DNA of 12,199 nucleotides. Origin: Geobacteraceae bacterium (lineage in GTDB: Bacteria > Desulfobacterota > Desulfuromonadia > Geobacterales > Geobacteraceae). The DNA is taken from positions 1 to 12,199 of the forward strand of contig JAAZOO010000065.1 in assembly GCA_012797715.1 (NCBI GenBank), written 5' to 3'. The position numbers were made by a program, and so were the translations under genes. Of this stretch, positions 1 to 6,440 are shown in pieces. Each line of letters starts with the position of its first letter. Positions within the stretch are counted from its first letter, which is position 1. The notes under the pieces were generated by a model. That model worked only from the letters and a program-made list of their open reading frames with translations, ran no database searches and was not told the origin of the DNA.

Positions 1-17
1 ATCAAACTCTCCAGTTT
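1..17 (-). rRNA. rrs: 16S ribosomal RNA, 5' end only
   Basis: Read on the minus strand, the last bases of the window are AAACTGGAGAGTTTGAT. This is the conserved 5' end of bacterial 16S rRNA, the site of the 27F primer, and it aligns with E. coli 16S positions 1-17. The rest of the gene lies beyond the left edge. A strong promoter and a boxA-like element lie upstream at the right distance, which confirms the start of an rRNA operon. The exact mature 5' end is taken from the E. coli alignment and may be off by a base or two. Confidence 0.88.
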
Positions 18-78
18 ATACTGAAAAATTTGAAACTCAAAAATAATTTACTCGGAACCCACTGTTCGTCTACTATTT

Positions 79-90
79 AGTTTTCAAAGA
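79..90 (-). promoter_or_regulatory. boxA-like antitermination element in rRNA leader
   Basis: The minus strand reads TCTTTGAAAACT, preceded by GG. It resembles the boxA element of rRNA leaders (for example GTTCTTTGAAAACT in many bacteria), which recruits NusB/NusE to make rRNA transcription resistant to Rho. It lies about 35-45 nt downstream of the predicted start and about 60 nt before 16S, which is the expected place. I did not identify boxB or boxC with confidence. Confidence 0.65.
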
Positions 91-125
91 CCAAGTTCGT
101 TGCCGCTTCCTGCTTCCCGCGACAG

Positions 126-184
126 ACTTTGCATCATACACAAACCATTTTACTTCGTCAAGAACTTTTTTCAATCTTTTTTTC
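126..184 (-). promoter_or_regulatory. rRNA operon sigma70 promoter with UP-like A-tracts
   Basis: On the minus strand a -35 box TTGACG (161-156) is followed after exactly 17 bp by a -10 box TATGAT (138-133). The start of transcription should be near 126. Upstream of the -35 box are runs of seven and six A residues (about 166-183), like the UP elements bound by the alpha subunit at rRNA promoters. The transcript would have a leader of about 109 nt before 16S. Growth-rate and ppGpp control is expected for this promoter class but is not shown by the sequence. Confidence 0.8.
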
Positions 185-207
185 CGGGGTGCCTTCTCTT
201 TCCCCGG
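184..207 (-). repeat. GC-rich inverted repeat between tyrS and the rRNA promoter
   Basis: CCGGGG (184-189) and CCCCGG (202-207) form a perfect 6-bp inverted repeat with a 12-nt loop, about 80 bp past the tyrS stop and 20 bp upstream of the rRNA -35 box. As minus-strand RNA the hairpin is followed by A residues, not U, so it is not a standard intrinsic terminator for tyrS. It could slow read-through from tyrS, bind a regulator, or mean nothing. Confidence 0.4.
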
Positions 208-284
208 CCAGACCGCGCCGCCCCGAAAGGAAGTAGGGTTATACCAAATCACTTTACCCCGGTCAACAGGAAAATTATTAATTT

Positions 285-1508
285 TCACTCAAACACAACT
301 TTGGCGAACCGGCGCTTCCCGACCTGCAGGACATATTCACCCTTGCAGGCTATTTCCAACCCTTCGTCCGACACGCGCTCACTATTGACCTTGACTCCAC
401 CCTGCTGAATGGCTCGGCGGCCTTCACCGTTTGACTTGACCAAGGATGCCGTTGCCAGAACCTTGAAGAGGAGGACCGTCTCCTCACCAGATATGCTTGC
501 CGCAGGTATTTTAACCACAGGCATGTCATCGGGAACCAGATTGTCCCGGAACCTGCTTACGAAGTTCTCCTCGGCACGCACAGCTGCAACGGCACTGTGG
601 TAGCGAGCCACCAGTTCGCGGCCCAAGGACTTCTTCGCGTCCATGGGATGCACCGAGCCATCCTCCAGGCCTTTTTTCAGATTGTTCAATTGGGAAAGAG
701 GCACGTCGCTCAGGAGTTCGTAATAGCGGATCATGAGAGGATCGGATATTGACATTATCTTGCCGAAGATATCATCGGGAGACTCATTAATGCCGATGTA
801 GTTACCGAGGGACTTGGACATCTTGTTGACGCCGTCCAACCCCTCAAGCAGGGGCATAGTGATGACGGTCTGGGGATTCTGGCCCCACTCCCGCTGCAGT
901 TCCCGCCCCACCAGAAGATTGAACTTCTGGTCGGTACCGCCAAGTTCCACGTCCGCTTTGAGCGCGACTGAATCATAGCCCTGGATAAGGGGGTACAGGA
1001 ACTCGTGGATACTGATGGGAAGCTGGTTCGAGTACCGCTTGTAGAAGTCCTCCCGTTCCAGCATGCGGGCAACGGTATACTTGGCAGCAAGCCCAATCAG
1101 GTCTGAGGCCTTCAGAAGCGACAGCCATTCCGAATTGAAGACCACACGGGTCTTTACCGGATCCAGGACCTTGAAGACCTGCTCCTTGTACGTTTCCGCG
1201 TTCCTCAAGACATCCTCACGGGTGAGAGCCTTCCGCGTCTCACTCTTGCCGGTCGGGTCACCGATCATGCCAGTGAAGTCGCCGATGAGAAAAAATACCT
1301 CGTGCCCCAGCTGCTGAAACTGCCTCAGCTTCTGCAGGAGAACCGTATGGCCGAGATGGAGATCCGGCGCTGTCGGATCAAAACCGGCTTTTACCCGCAA
1401 CGGGATACCGGTCTTCTCCGATTTCTCAAGTTTCTCGATCAAATCCTTCTCCAGAAGGATTTCAACCACTCCACGCCGAAGTATTTCCAATTGTTCGGAT
1501 ACCGACAT
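285..1508 (-). CDS. tyrS: tyrosyl-tRNA synthetase
   Basis: This 407-residue cytoplasmic class I synthetase charges tRNA-Tyr with tyrosine using ATP. The Rossmann catalytic domain carries the HIGH-type motif HLGH (51-54) and the KMSKS loop (229-233). Between them are the tyrosine-pocket segment around YPLIQGYDS (172-180) and GGTDQ (190-194). A C-terminal S4 RNA-binding domain covers about 345-407. The KMSKS form and overall length suggest the TyrZ-like bacterial clade rather than the E. coli TyrS type; this is inference. The ATG start lies 16 nt after the ymdB stop, with a purine-rich GAGGGAG just downstream of that stop as ribosome binding site. It is the last gene of the rny–ymdB–tyrS run and is followed by the rRNA promoter. 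I saw no T-box leader, so its expression probably depends on the operon. Confidence 0.97.
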   Translation of the reverse strand: MSVSEQLEILRRGVVEILLEKDLIEKLEKSEKTGIPLRVKAGFDPTAPDLHLGHTVLLQKLRQFQQLGHEVFFLIGDFTGMIGDPTGKSETRKALTREDVLRNAETYKEQVFKVLDPVKTRVVFNSEWLSLLKASDLIGLAAKYTVARMLEREDFYKRYSNQLPISIHEFLYPLIQGYDSVALKADVELGGTDQKFNLLVGRELQREWGQNPQTVITMPLLEGLDGVNKMSKSLGNYIGINESPDDIFGKIMSISDPLMIRYYELLSDVPLSQLNNLKKGLEDGSVHPMDAKKSLGRELVARYHSAVAAVRAEENFVSRFRDNLVPDDMPVVKIPAASISGEETVLLFKVLATASLVKSNGEGRRAIQQGGVKVNSERVSDEGLEIACKGEYVLQVGKRRFAKVVFE

Positions 1509-1524
1509 TTCTCAATACGCTCCC

Positions 1525-2313
1525 TCAACGGCACACAATTGACAGCCGCTCGATGCCCAGGGCCTTTCCGCTGATTTCGTCTATCTCAAGAACAACACAA
1601 TTCAATCGAACATCCTTTTTTGCCACATCAAACCTGACCGGAAGTTGTGAAAGAAACTTCTCAATGGCAAGTTCTTTTTTGACACCGATAACGGAGTCGA
1701 AGCTCCCCGTCATACCGACATCGGAAATAAAGGCCGTTCCACCGGGAAGCACCCTTTCATCGGCGGTCTGTACATGTGTATGTGTGCCGAGGACTGCGCT
1801 CGCCTTACCGTCCAGATACCATCCCAACGCAACCTTTTCCGAAGTGGCCTCAGCATGGAAATCGATAATCACAACAGGCGTAAGCTCTTTCAGCCGCTCA
1901 ATCTCGCGATCCGCTGTCCTGAAAGGACACTCGAGCGAGCTCATGAAAACACGCCCTTCCAGATTGAGAACCGCAATGCGGATTCCTGATGCGGTCCGAA
2001 TGACAGCACTTCCCCTTCCCGCGGCGCCTTCAGGATAATTGGCAGGCCGAATCAGCTTTTCCTCCCGCCGGATGAAATCAACGGCTTCCTTTTTGTCCCA
2101 GACATGATTTCCGCTTGTCAGGAGGTGAACGCCCAGGTCGAAGAGTTCTCTGGCTGTTTCCTCCGTTATACCAAATCCTCCGGCGGCATTTTCACCGTTA
2201 GCAATCACACAGTCGATTCTATAACGGTCGACCAGTCGGTGAAGCTCCTGAGAAAGGGCCTGCCTTCCCGCTTTCCCGACAATATCGGCAATGAACAGAA
2301 TATTAACGGGCAT
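1525..2313 (-). CDS. ymdB: YmdB-family metallophosphoesterase (2',3'-cyclic nucleotide phosphodiesterase type)
   Basis: This 262-residue protein has the compact calcineurin-like fold of the TIGR00282/YmdB family. The dinuclear metal ligands known for this family can all be placed: D10, E41, N42 (NGEN), N69, H70 (SGNH), H153 (DFHAE), H178 and H180 (GTHTH). In Bacillus subtilis YmdB hydrolyses cyclic nucleotides, affects biofilm and motility fate, and binds RNase Y. The ATG lies inside the last codons of rny and the two coding regions overlap by 11 nt, so translation is probably coupled. The rny–ymdB pairing is widely conserved and supports a joint role in RNA turnover or signalling. The true substrate here cannot be read from sequence. 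Length and start are normal for the family. Confidence 0.93.
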   Translation of the reverse strand: MPVNILFIADIVGKAGRQALSQELHRLVDRYRIDCVIANGENAAGGFGITEETARELFDLGVHLLTSGNHVWDKKEAVDFIRREEKLIRPANYPEGAAGRGSAVIRTASGIRIAVLNLEGRVFMSSLECPFRTADREIERLKELTPVVIIDFHAEATSEKVALGWYLDGKASAVLGTHTHVQTADERVLPGGTAFISDVGMTGSFDSVIGVKKELAIEKFLSQLPVRFDVAKKDVRLNCVVLEIDEISGKALGIERLSIVCR

Positions 2314-3865
2314 ATTCTACGGCTCTGGTTTCCCTGATGACATGAACCTTGATCTGCCCGGGATAGGTCATTTCCGCCTCGATCTTCTTGGCGATATCCT
2401 TTGCGAGCACCACCGCCCTCTCGTCATTGACCTCTTCACTTGCAACCATGACCCGTATTTCCCGGCCAGCCTGAATGGCGAAAGAATTCGTTACTCCTCG
2501 AAATGATGTGGCAATCTTCTCCAGATCTTCAAGACGCTTCACATAGGTTTCCATCATCTCGCGGCGCGCTCCGGGGCGAGCGCCAGACAAGGCGTCCGCC
2601 GCCTGCACCAGAACGGCAAGGATCGAAGCAGGTTTTTCGTCCTCATGGTGCGCCATGATGGAGTGCACAATCTTGGGAGATTCACCGTACTTCCGGGCAA
2701 GATCCGCTCCAATGACGGCATGGGACCCTTCAACCTCATGATCGACTGCTTTTCCAAGGTCATGCAGGAGGCCCGCACGCTTGGCCTGTTTCACATTAAT
2801 CCCCAACTCCTCTGCCATGATTCCGCAGAGAAATGCCACCTCAAGGGAGTGCTGGTAGACATTCTGGCTATAGGAGGTACGGTACCGGAGTCTTCCCAGG
2901 AGCTTCAATATTTCCGGATGAATTCCGTAGACACCCAGGTCGAACGCCGCCTGTTCGCCCGCTTCCTTGATGGCCTGCTCCACTTCTTCGGTGGATTTGG
3001 CGACCACCTCCTCAATCCTCCCGGGATGGATGCGACCATCAACGATGAGTTTTTCCAGAGATAATTTTGCGATCTCCCGACGAATCGGGTTGAAACCGGA
3101 CAGAATTACCGCCTCCGGGGTGTCGTCGATTATGAGATCAATACCGGTCGCCGCTTCCAGGGCCCGTATATTGCGGCCTTCACGGCCTATGATTCGACCC
3201 TTCATCTCATCGGACGGAAGCGCCACAACCGAGACAGTCTTTTCAGCGACATATTCACCTGCATACCGCTGTATAGCCAACGAAAGGATTTCTTTGGATT
3301 TTTTGTCCGCAGTCTCCCGCGCCTCCTCTTCGATAGCCTTGATTCTCTTTGCGGCATCAAGTTTGGCCTCGTTCTCCAGGGTTTCCATCAGGACCCTCTT
3401 TGCCTCCTCGGAGGTCAAGCCGGATATTCTTTCAAGGTTTCTCCTCTCTTCCTCTATCAACTGGTTGAGTTTTTCTTCCTTCTCAGTGAGTGACTGCTCC
3501 CTGGAAGCCAGGCTTTGCTCCTTTTTAAACAAGTCAGCGTCACGCTGGTCAAAAATGAGAACCTTCTTGTCCAGATTCTCCTCTTTCTGCTGAATTCTTT
3601 TTTCGAGCGCCTGCAAATCACGGCGTCTCTCCTTCGATTCCCGCTCGAACTCCGCTTTCGCCTGATAAACGGCATCCTTGGCCTGAAGCGAAGCCTCCTT
3701 CAGGACGGTATCCGCCTGACGCTTCGCATCCTCGAGAATCCGCGCCGCTGTGTCTTCAGCCTTTGATACCATGGATTCCGAGAGCTTTTTCCTCAGGATA
3801 TTTCCGATGAAAAAGCCGGCGCCAGAGGCTGCAAGCAGTAAAAGTACGACATATTCAAGTCTCAC
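2303..3865 (-). CDS. rny: ribonuclease Y
   Basis: RNase Y is a membrane-anchored endoribonuclease that starts decay of many mRNAs. From the chosen GTG start the protein has 520 residues, the usual length. It shows one N-terminal membrane segment (about 3-24), a long charged coiled coil (about 30-200), a KH RNA-binding domain with GRIIGREGRN (223-232), and an HD hydrolase domain whose metal-binding His-Asp lies in LLHDLGK (HD at 368-369). The open frame extends 28 codons further upstream, but that extension is polar and atypical. GTG at 3865 has a strong AGGAGG about 10 nt upstream and gives the typical start directly before the membrane helix. The gene follows fthC after 111 nt and overlaps ymdB. 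RNase Y instead of an E. coli-like RNase E alone fits deltaproteobacteria and Firmicutes. Confidence 0.96.
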   Translation of the reverse strand: MRLEYVVLLLLAASGAGFFIGNILRKKLSESMVSKAEDTAARILEDAKRQADTVLKEASLQAKDAVYQAKAEFERESKERRRDLQALEKRIQQKEENLDKKVLIFDQRDADLFKKEQSLASREQSLTEKEEKLNQLIEEERRNLERISGLTSEEAKRVLMETLENEAKLDAAKRIKAIEEEARETADKKSKEILSLAIQRYAGEYVAEKTVSVVALPSDEMKGRIIGREGRNIRALEAATGIDLIIDDTPEAVILSGFNPIRREIAKLSLEKLIVDGRIHPGRIEEVVAKSTEEVEQAIKEAGEQAAFDLGVYGIHPEILKLLGRLRYRTSYSQNVYQHSLEVAFLCGIMAEELGINVKQAKRAGLLHDLGKAVDHEVEGSHAVIGADLARKYGESPKIVHSIMAHHEDEKPASILAVLVQAADALSGARPGARREMMETYVKRLEDLEKIATSFRGVTNSFAIQAGREIRVMVASEEVNDERAVVLAKDIAKKIEAEMTYPGQIKVHVIRETRAVEYAR

Positions 3866-3976
3866 GTTGGTGTTACCTCCTTTTCTATGAACAATCCCAC
3901 ACCGAAACTCACGTGAAATGAGGCACGCATGAAGAACGGCACTGCGCATGCCATTCTCTCTGAGCCGGCTATGAGT

Positions 3977-4543
3977 TTAGGGTTTCTCGGGGCGAATAAC
4001 TCTTTTCTCCGTCAGTATCAGATCCATTCTCACGTCGTGGGGCTCACCGGGAAGCCTGTCCACCAGTTGGAAATCATAACAGAAACCGACGAGTTTTCCC
4101 TGGCCTTCCAGACGGTGGAGGGCTCTGTCGTAGTATCCTTTTCCATAACCGATGCGGTGGCCCTGGAGATCGAAGGCAACGCCGGGCACGACAAATACAT
4201 CCGCCTCTTCGAGCTCGAAGTGCCTGTGGGTCGAACAAGGCTCCATGATGCCGAATGTCCCCTTCTTTAATGATTATAAATCTGCCACCTCTCGAAAGAC
4301 CAGCCCATGGTGGACAACCGCTGGAAATGCTACTTTCTTGCCTGATTCCAACGATGCGCGCACTATTTCTTCGGTATCGACTTCTTTGTGAATCGATGCG
4401 TACACGACGACCCCGCGTGCCCGCAGAAACTCGTCCGTTTCGAGAAATGAACGCTGGATGAGAAAGCTCGCCGAACGAAACTCCTCCTCGGAAAGGGACC
4501 TGCGATGGGCAAGGATTTCCCTTCTGATGCTGGTTTTCGGCAT
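3977..4543 (-). pseudogene. fthC: 5-formyltetrahydrofolate cyclo-ligase, interrupted by an in-frame TAA
   Basis: The family (ygfA/fthC, MTHFS) converts 5-formyl-THF to 5,10-methenyl-THF with ATP, salvaging a stored folate. The N-terminal part (codons 1-89) begins with the typical basic helix RREILAHRRSLS. The C-terminal part holds the family stretch FGIMEP, the segment VVPGVAFD and the signature GYGKGYYDR (about 132-140). Both halves are in the same reading frame and are separated by a single TAA at 4274-4276 (codon 90). Upstream of it the frame reads VADL and downstream SLKKGTFGI, as expected for one continuous 188-codon gene. So this is a nonsense change or a base-call error, not a frameshift or deletion. 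Translation could restart at ATG 4246, but that would lack the N-terminal domain. The ATG at 4543 has GGAGAG 8 nt upstream. It lies just after 6S RNA, the classical arrangement. Confidence 0.88.
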
Positions 4544-4599
4544 CTACTGCACTCTCCGGCAATAATTGGACTGCATACGTGACATACCCAAAAAGATAG

Positions 4600-4628
4600 A
4601 AAAACACACAAGGCTCTCAGGAAGAGAG
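4600..4628 (-). terminator. weak candidate terminator after 6S RNA
   Basis: On the minus strand CTCTC (4628-4624) and GAGAG (4618-4614) can form a 5-bp stem with a TTCCT loop. After a few bases follows a T5 run (4604-4600), and further T-rich sequence lies downstream. The stem is short and the T-run is not adjacent, so this may only be partial termination or a processing region between 6S RNA and fthC. Confidence 0.25.
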
Positions 4629-4653
4629 AAGAAAGGGGTGGATGAAGCGAGGG

Positions 4654-4843
4654 TTACTGATGCAGTTACAGCCTTACGGCCGACAGATTCTCAATGGAAT
4701 AGTGGATGAGCGTGAATCTATACCTTTCAACAGATCATGATGAGAGGGTAACGTATCAGCAAAGCGGTACTGACGTCGCTCGTCGTGACGCCCATTCCGC
4801 TGTGGGGGCCTATCTTCCAACCCGAATCCGGCACATCTCAAAC
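4654..4843 (-). ncRNA. ssrS: 6S RNA
   Basis: 6S RNA binds the sigma70 RNA polymerase holoenzyme by mimicking an open promoter and represses transcription in stationary phase. This 346-nt gap lies between zapA and fthC, the classical site of ssrS. The start, TTTCTCG then TTGAGATGTGCCGGATTC, resembles the 5' end of E. coli 6S RNA (ATTTCTCTGAGATGTTC). Long-range pairing gives a closing stem: GATG with CATC, CCG with CGG, GATTC with GAATC, then TGG with CCA and ATAG with CTAT. An apical stem is formed by AGCGG/CCGCT, and a small GCC-GTAA-GGC hairpin sits on the 3' side. A large unpaired central region lies between, and the total is about 190 nt, as in the family. The ends are estimates from the promoter and the closing stem. 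I cannot run a covariance model, so the call rests on context, fold and partial similarity. Confidence 0.75.
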
Positions 4844-4850
4844 GAGAAAA

Positions 4851-4859
4851 ACTATATCA
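4851..4859 (-). promoter_or_regulatory. extended -10 promoter of 6S RNA
   Basis: The minus strand reads TGA-TATAGT, an extended -10 element with the TATAGT hexamer at 4856-4851. A start 7-8 nt downstream falls at about 4844-4843, exactly where the 6S RNA fold begins. I see no good -35 box at 16-18 bp upstream, which is typical of extended -10 promoters. Transcripts from the zapA promoter could also run into this RNA and be processed. Confidence 0.55.
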
Positions 4860-4889
4860 AGAAATCTCCCTGAAGAGACCGTGTCCTGC

Positions 4890-5186
4890 CTACGTGTGCT
4901 TCCGTGTTGCATCAATACGGCTGATCAGGCGGGAGACCCTCTCTTGGACCAGCCGTTCCAAACGGGAATTCTCCCGAGACTGAAGAAGATATGATTCTGC
5001 GAGATTCAGCAGTGCCAGTATTGCGATGAGTTGCGGATCCGCAGCCTTCATAGATTCCTGCAACTCGACTATCGTTTCGTTTACGCATGCCTCAACTTCA
5101 CGAACCTGCTCGGGCGATGCCGTACTCCTTACATGGACTTCCCTTCCCAACACCTTGACACGGTGCGAAGAATTCACAGGCTTCAA
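4890..5186 (-). CDS. zapA: cell division protein ZapA
   Basis: ZapA is a small cytoplasmic protein that bundles FtsZ filaments at the division ring. The 98 residues fit the family: an N-terminal strand region with VKVLGREVHVRS, then a long helix with NETIVELQ and the conserved stretch around LIAILALLNLAESYLL, ending in a coiled-coil helix for dimer/tetramer formation. The start is uncertain. TTG at 5186 overlaps the TGA of the upstream zapB-like gene, while GTG at 5177 would give a protein three residues shorter. The GGAAGG ribosome site (5195-5190) is 3 nt from TTG and 12 nt from GTG, neither ideal, so coupling to the upstream gene probably matters. 6S RNA follows directly. The identification as ZapA is firm; only the N-terminus is open. 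Confidence 0.9.
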   Translation of the reverse strand: MKPVNSSHRVKVLGREVHVRSTASPEQVREVEACVNETIVELQESMKAADPQLIAILALLNLAESYLLQSRENSRLERLVQERVSRLISRIDATRKHT

Positions 5187-5359
5187 ATCCCTTCCAGCTT
5201 TTTCAGAATGGAATCAATCCGGGCCTTAAAAACCTCCCGTTCCTGAATCAGCCCCTGATTCTCCTCCCTGAGCCGGGTGTTTTCCAGCTTCAGGTCGGTT
5301 AAATCATGCACGAGGCCTTCTATCTTGCTTTCCAGTATGTCAAAAAGTTCAGTATCCAT
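5183..5359 (-). CDS. zapB: small ZapB-like coiled-coil protein
   Basis: A 58-residue reading frame starts MDTELFDILESKIEGLVHDL and ends at a TGA that overlaps the zapA start. It has ATG with AGGGG 6 nt upstream, and a sigma70-like promoter just before it. The protein is almost entirely a predicted alpha-helical coiled coil with leucine/isoleucine heptads (LKLENTRLREENQGLI), has no membrane segment or signal peptide, and is acidic in its first half. E. coli ZapB is a similar-sized, all-coiled-coil ZapA partner that thickens the division ring. Size, coiled coil and direct coupling to zapA make a ZapB role likely. Coiled coils give weak homology signals, however, so the name rests mainly on context. 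The gene is short enough that automated annotation may miss it. Confidence 0.82.
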   Translation of the reverse strand: MDTELFDILESKIEGLVHDLTDLKLENTRLREENQGLIQEREVFKARIDSILKKLEGI

Positions 5360-5383
5360 AAAACGCCCCTAATGTGGCACGAA

Positions 5384-5412
5384 ATGGTAGTGTATCGCTC
5401 GACAAAAGTCAA
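5384..5412 (-). promoter_or_regulatory. sigma70-like promoter for zapB-zapA
   Basis: Between the ftsY stop and the zapB-like ATG the minus strand has TTGACT (5412-5407) and, after 17 bp, TACCAT (5389-5384). These match 5/6 and 4/6 bases of the sigma70 consensus. Transcription would start near 5377, giving a leader of about 18 nt that contains the AGGGG ribosome site. The promoter separates the division genes from the smc–ftsY cluster, although read-through from ftsY is possible because I see no terminator here. Confidence 0.55.
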
Positions 5413-5420
5413 GGTAATTA

Positions 5421-6440
5421 TTAGAAAAGAGCTTGAACAAACTGTTTCGGATCAAACTCCCGCAGGTCTTCCACGCTTTCTCCGACACCGATATAGCGCA
5501 CCGGTATTTTGAATTCGCTGCTGACTGCCGCCACGATGCCGCCCTTTGCCGTACCGTCGAGCTTGGTGAGGGCAATCCCTGTCACGTCCACCGCCTCTTT
5601 GAAAAGTTTCGCCTGGGAGACGGCGTTCTGGCCCGTGGCGGCATCCAGGACGAGAAGCGTCTCATGGGGAGCCCCGGGTATCTCCCGCCCCATGATCCTG
5701 CGCATTTTTTTCAACTCTTCCATGAGGTTTGCCTTGGTATGGAGCCTGCCCGCCGTATCCACTATCAGGACATCCATTCCCCGGGCAACAGCGGCACGAC
5801 AGCCGTCAAACACCACGGCGGCCGGGTCCGCTCCCTGCTTGTGACGAATCACCTCGACACCGACCCGCTGCCCCCATATCTCCAGTTGCTCCACCGCAGC
5901 CGCCCGGAACGTATCGCCTGCCGCCAGCATAACCTTCTTCCCTTCCATGCTGAACTTGCACGCCAACTTGCCAATGGTTGTGGTTTTCCCGACCCCGTTC
6001 ACACCTATGACCATGATGACAAAGGGGGAAGAAGAACCCATATCGAGAAGAGCGAAATTCTCCTCGAGCCGAACGAGCAACTCCTCCCTAAGCGCTGCCT
6101 TGAGGGCCTCTCCATCCTGCAGCTCATCCCTTTTCAGCCGTTGCTCCAATGAACGGATGAGCTCTTGGGTGGTCGCCATGCCGATATCCGCCGTTATCAG
6201 TATCTCCTCCAGTTCATCGAGGGTATCGGCGTCTATCTTCTTCTTTCCGAGGAGCAAGGCGTCAATCCGTCCGACCAGCCCTTCATGGGTCTTGCGCAGC
6301 CCTTTCTTGAGCCTTTCGAAAAAACCGGGACCTGCGCCCTTCTCCCCGGAATCGCTCGTCACGTCATCGGGCGGCGCGGATTCGCTCCCGGTCAATTTAC
6401 CCACCAAACTCCTGAAAAAACCCTTCTTTTCCTCCGGCAT
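5421..6440 (-). CDS. ftsY: signal recognition particle receptor FtsY
   Basis: FtsY is the SRP receptor GTPase that docks ribosome–nascent chain–SRP complexes at the inner membrane for insertion of membrane proteins. The 339 residues contain a short, charged N-terminal A region (about 1-40, much shorter than in E. coli), a helical N domain (about 40-130), and the G domain. G-domain motifs are the P-loop GVNGVGKT (146-153), the SRP-GTPase insertion DTFRAAA (176-182), DTAGR (228-232), TKLD (292-295) and the C-terminal GVGE segment (318-321) typical of the family. The ATG directly follows the TAG of the Roadblock gene with no spacer, and an AAGGAG lies 9 nt upstream inside that gene, so translation is probably coupled. 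No lipid or membrane anchor is seen beyond the usual amphipathic start (MPEEKKGFFRSLVGKL). Confidence 0.97.
   Translation of the reverse strand: MPEEKKGFFRSLVGKLTGSESAPPDDVTSDSGEKGAGPGFFERLKKGLRKTHEGLVGRIDALLLGKKKIDADTLDELEEILITADIGMATTQELIRSLEQRLKRDELQDGEALKAALREELLVRLEENFALLDMGSSSPFVIMVIGVNGVGKTTTIGKLACKFSMEGKKVMLAAGDTFRAAAVEQLEIWGQRVGVEVIRHKQGADPAAVVFDGCRAAVARGMDVLIVDTAGRLHTKANLMEELKKMRRIMGREIPGAPHETLLVLDAATGQNAVSQAKLFKEAVDVTGIALTKLDGTAKGGIVAAVSSEFKIPVRYIGVGESVEDLREFDPKQFVQALF

Noticed and set aside
73..288. 71-codon minus-strand frame between tyrS and 16S
   Set aside because: It runs through the rRNA promoter, the boxA-like element and the leader. The product is a basic low-quality sequence with no family features; regulatory DNA explains the region better.
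3866..3949. 28-residue N-terminal extension of RNase Y
   Set aside because: The extension lacks a ribosome site and would place polar residues before the membrane anchor. GTG 3865 has a strong AGGAGG and gives the standard 520-residue protein.
3866..3976. Possible regulatory hairpin in the fthC–rny gap (GGCA..CGC with GCG-TGCC)
   Set aside because: The stem is short with a bulge and no T-run follows. I could not support it as a terminator or riboswitch.
4654..4843. 6S RNA on the plus strand, because of GTTACAGCCT like the E. coli 6S 3' part
   Set aside because: The similarity is a short stretch only. The minus strand has the better 5' match, an extended -10 promoter at the right distance, and the usual orientation with zapA and fthC.
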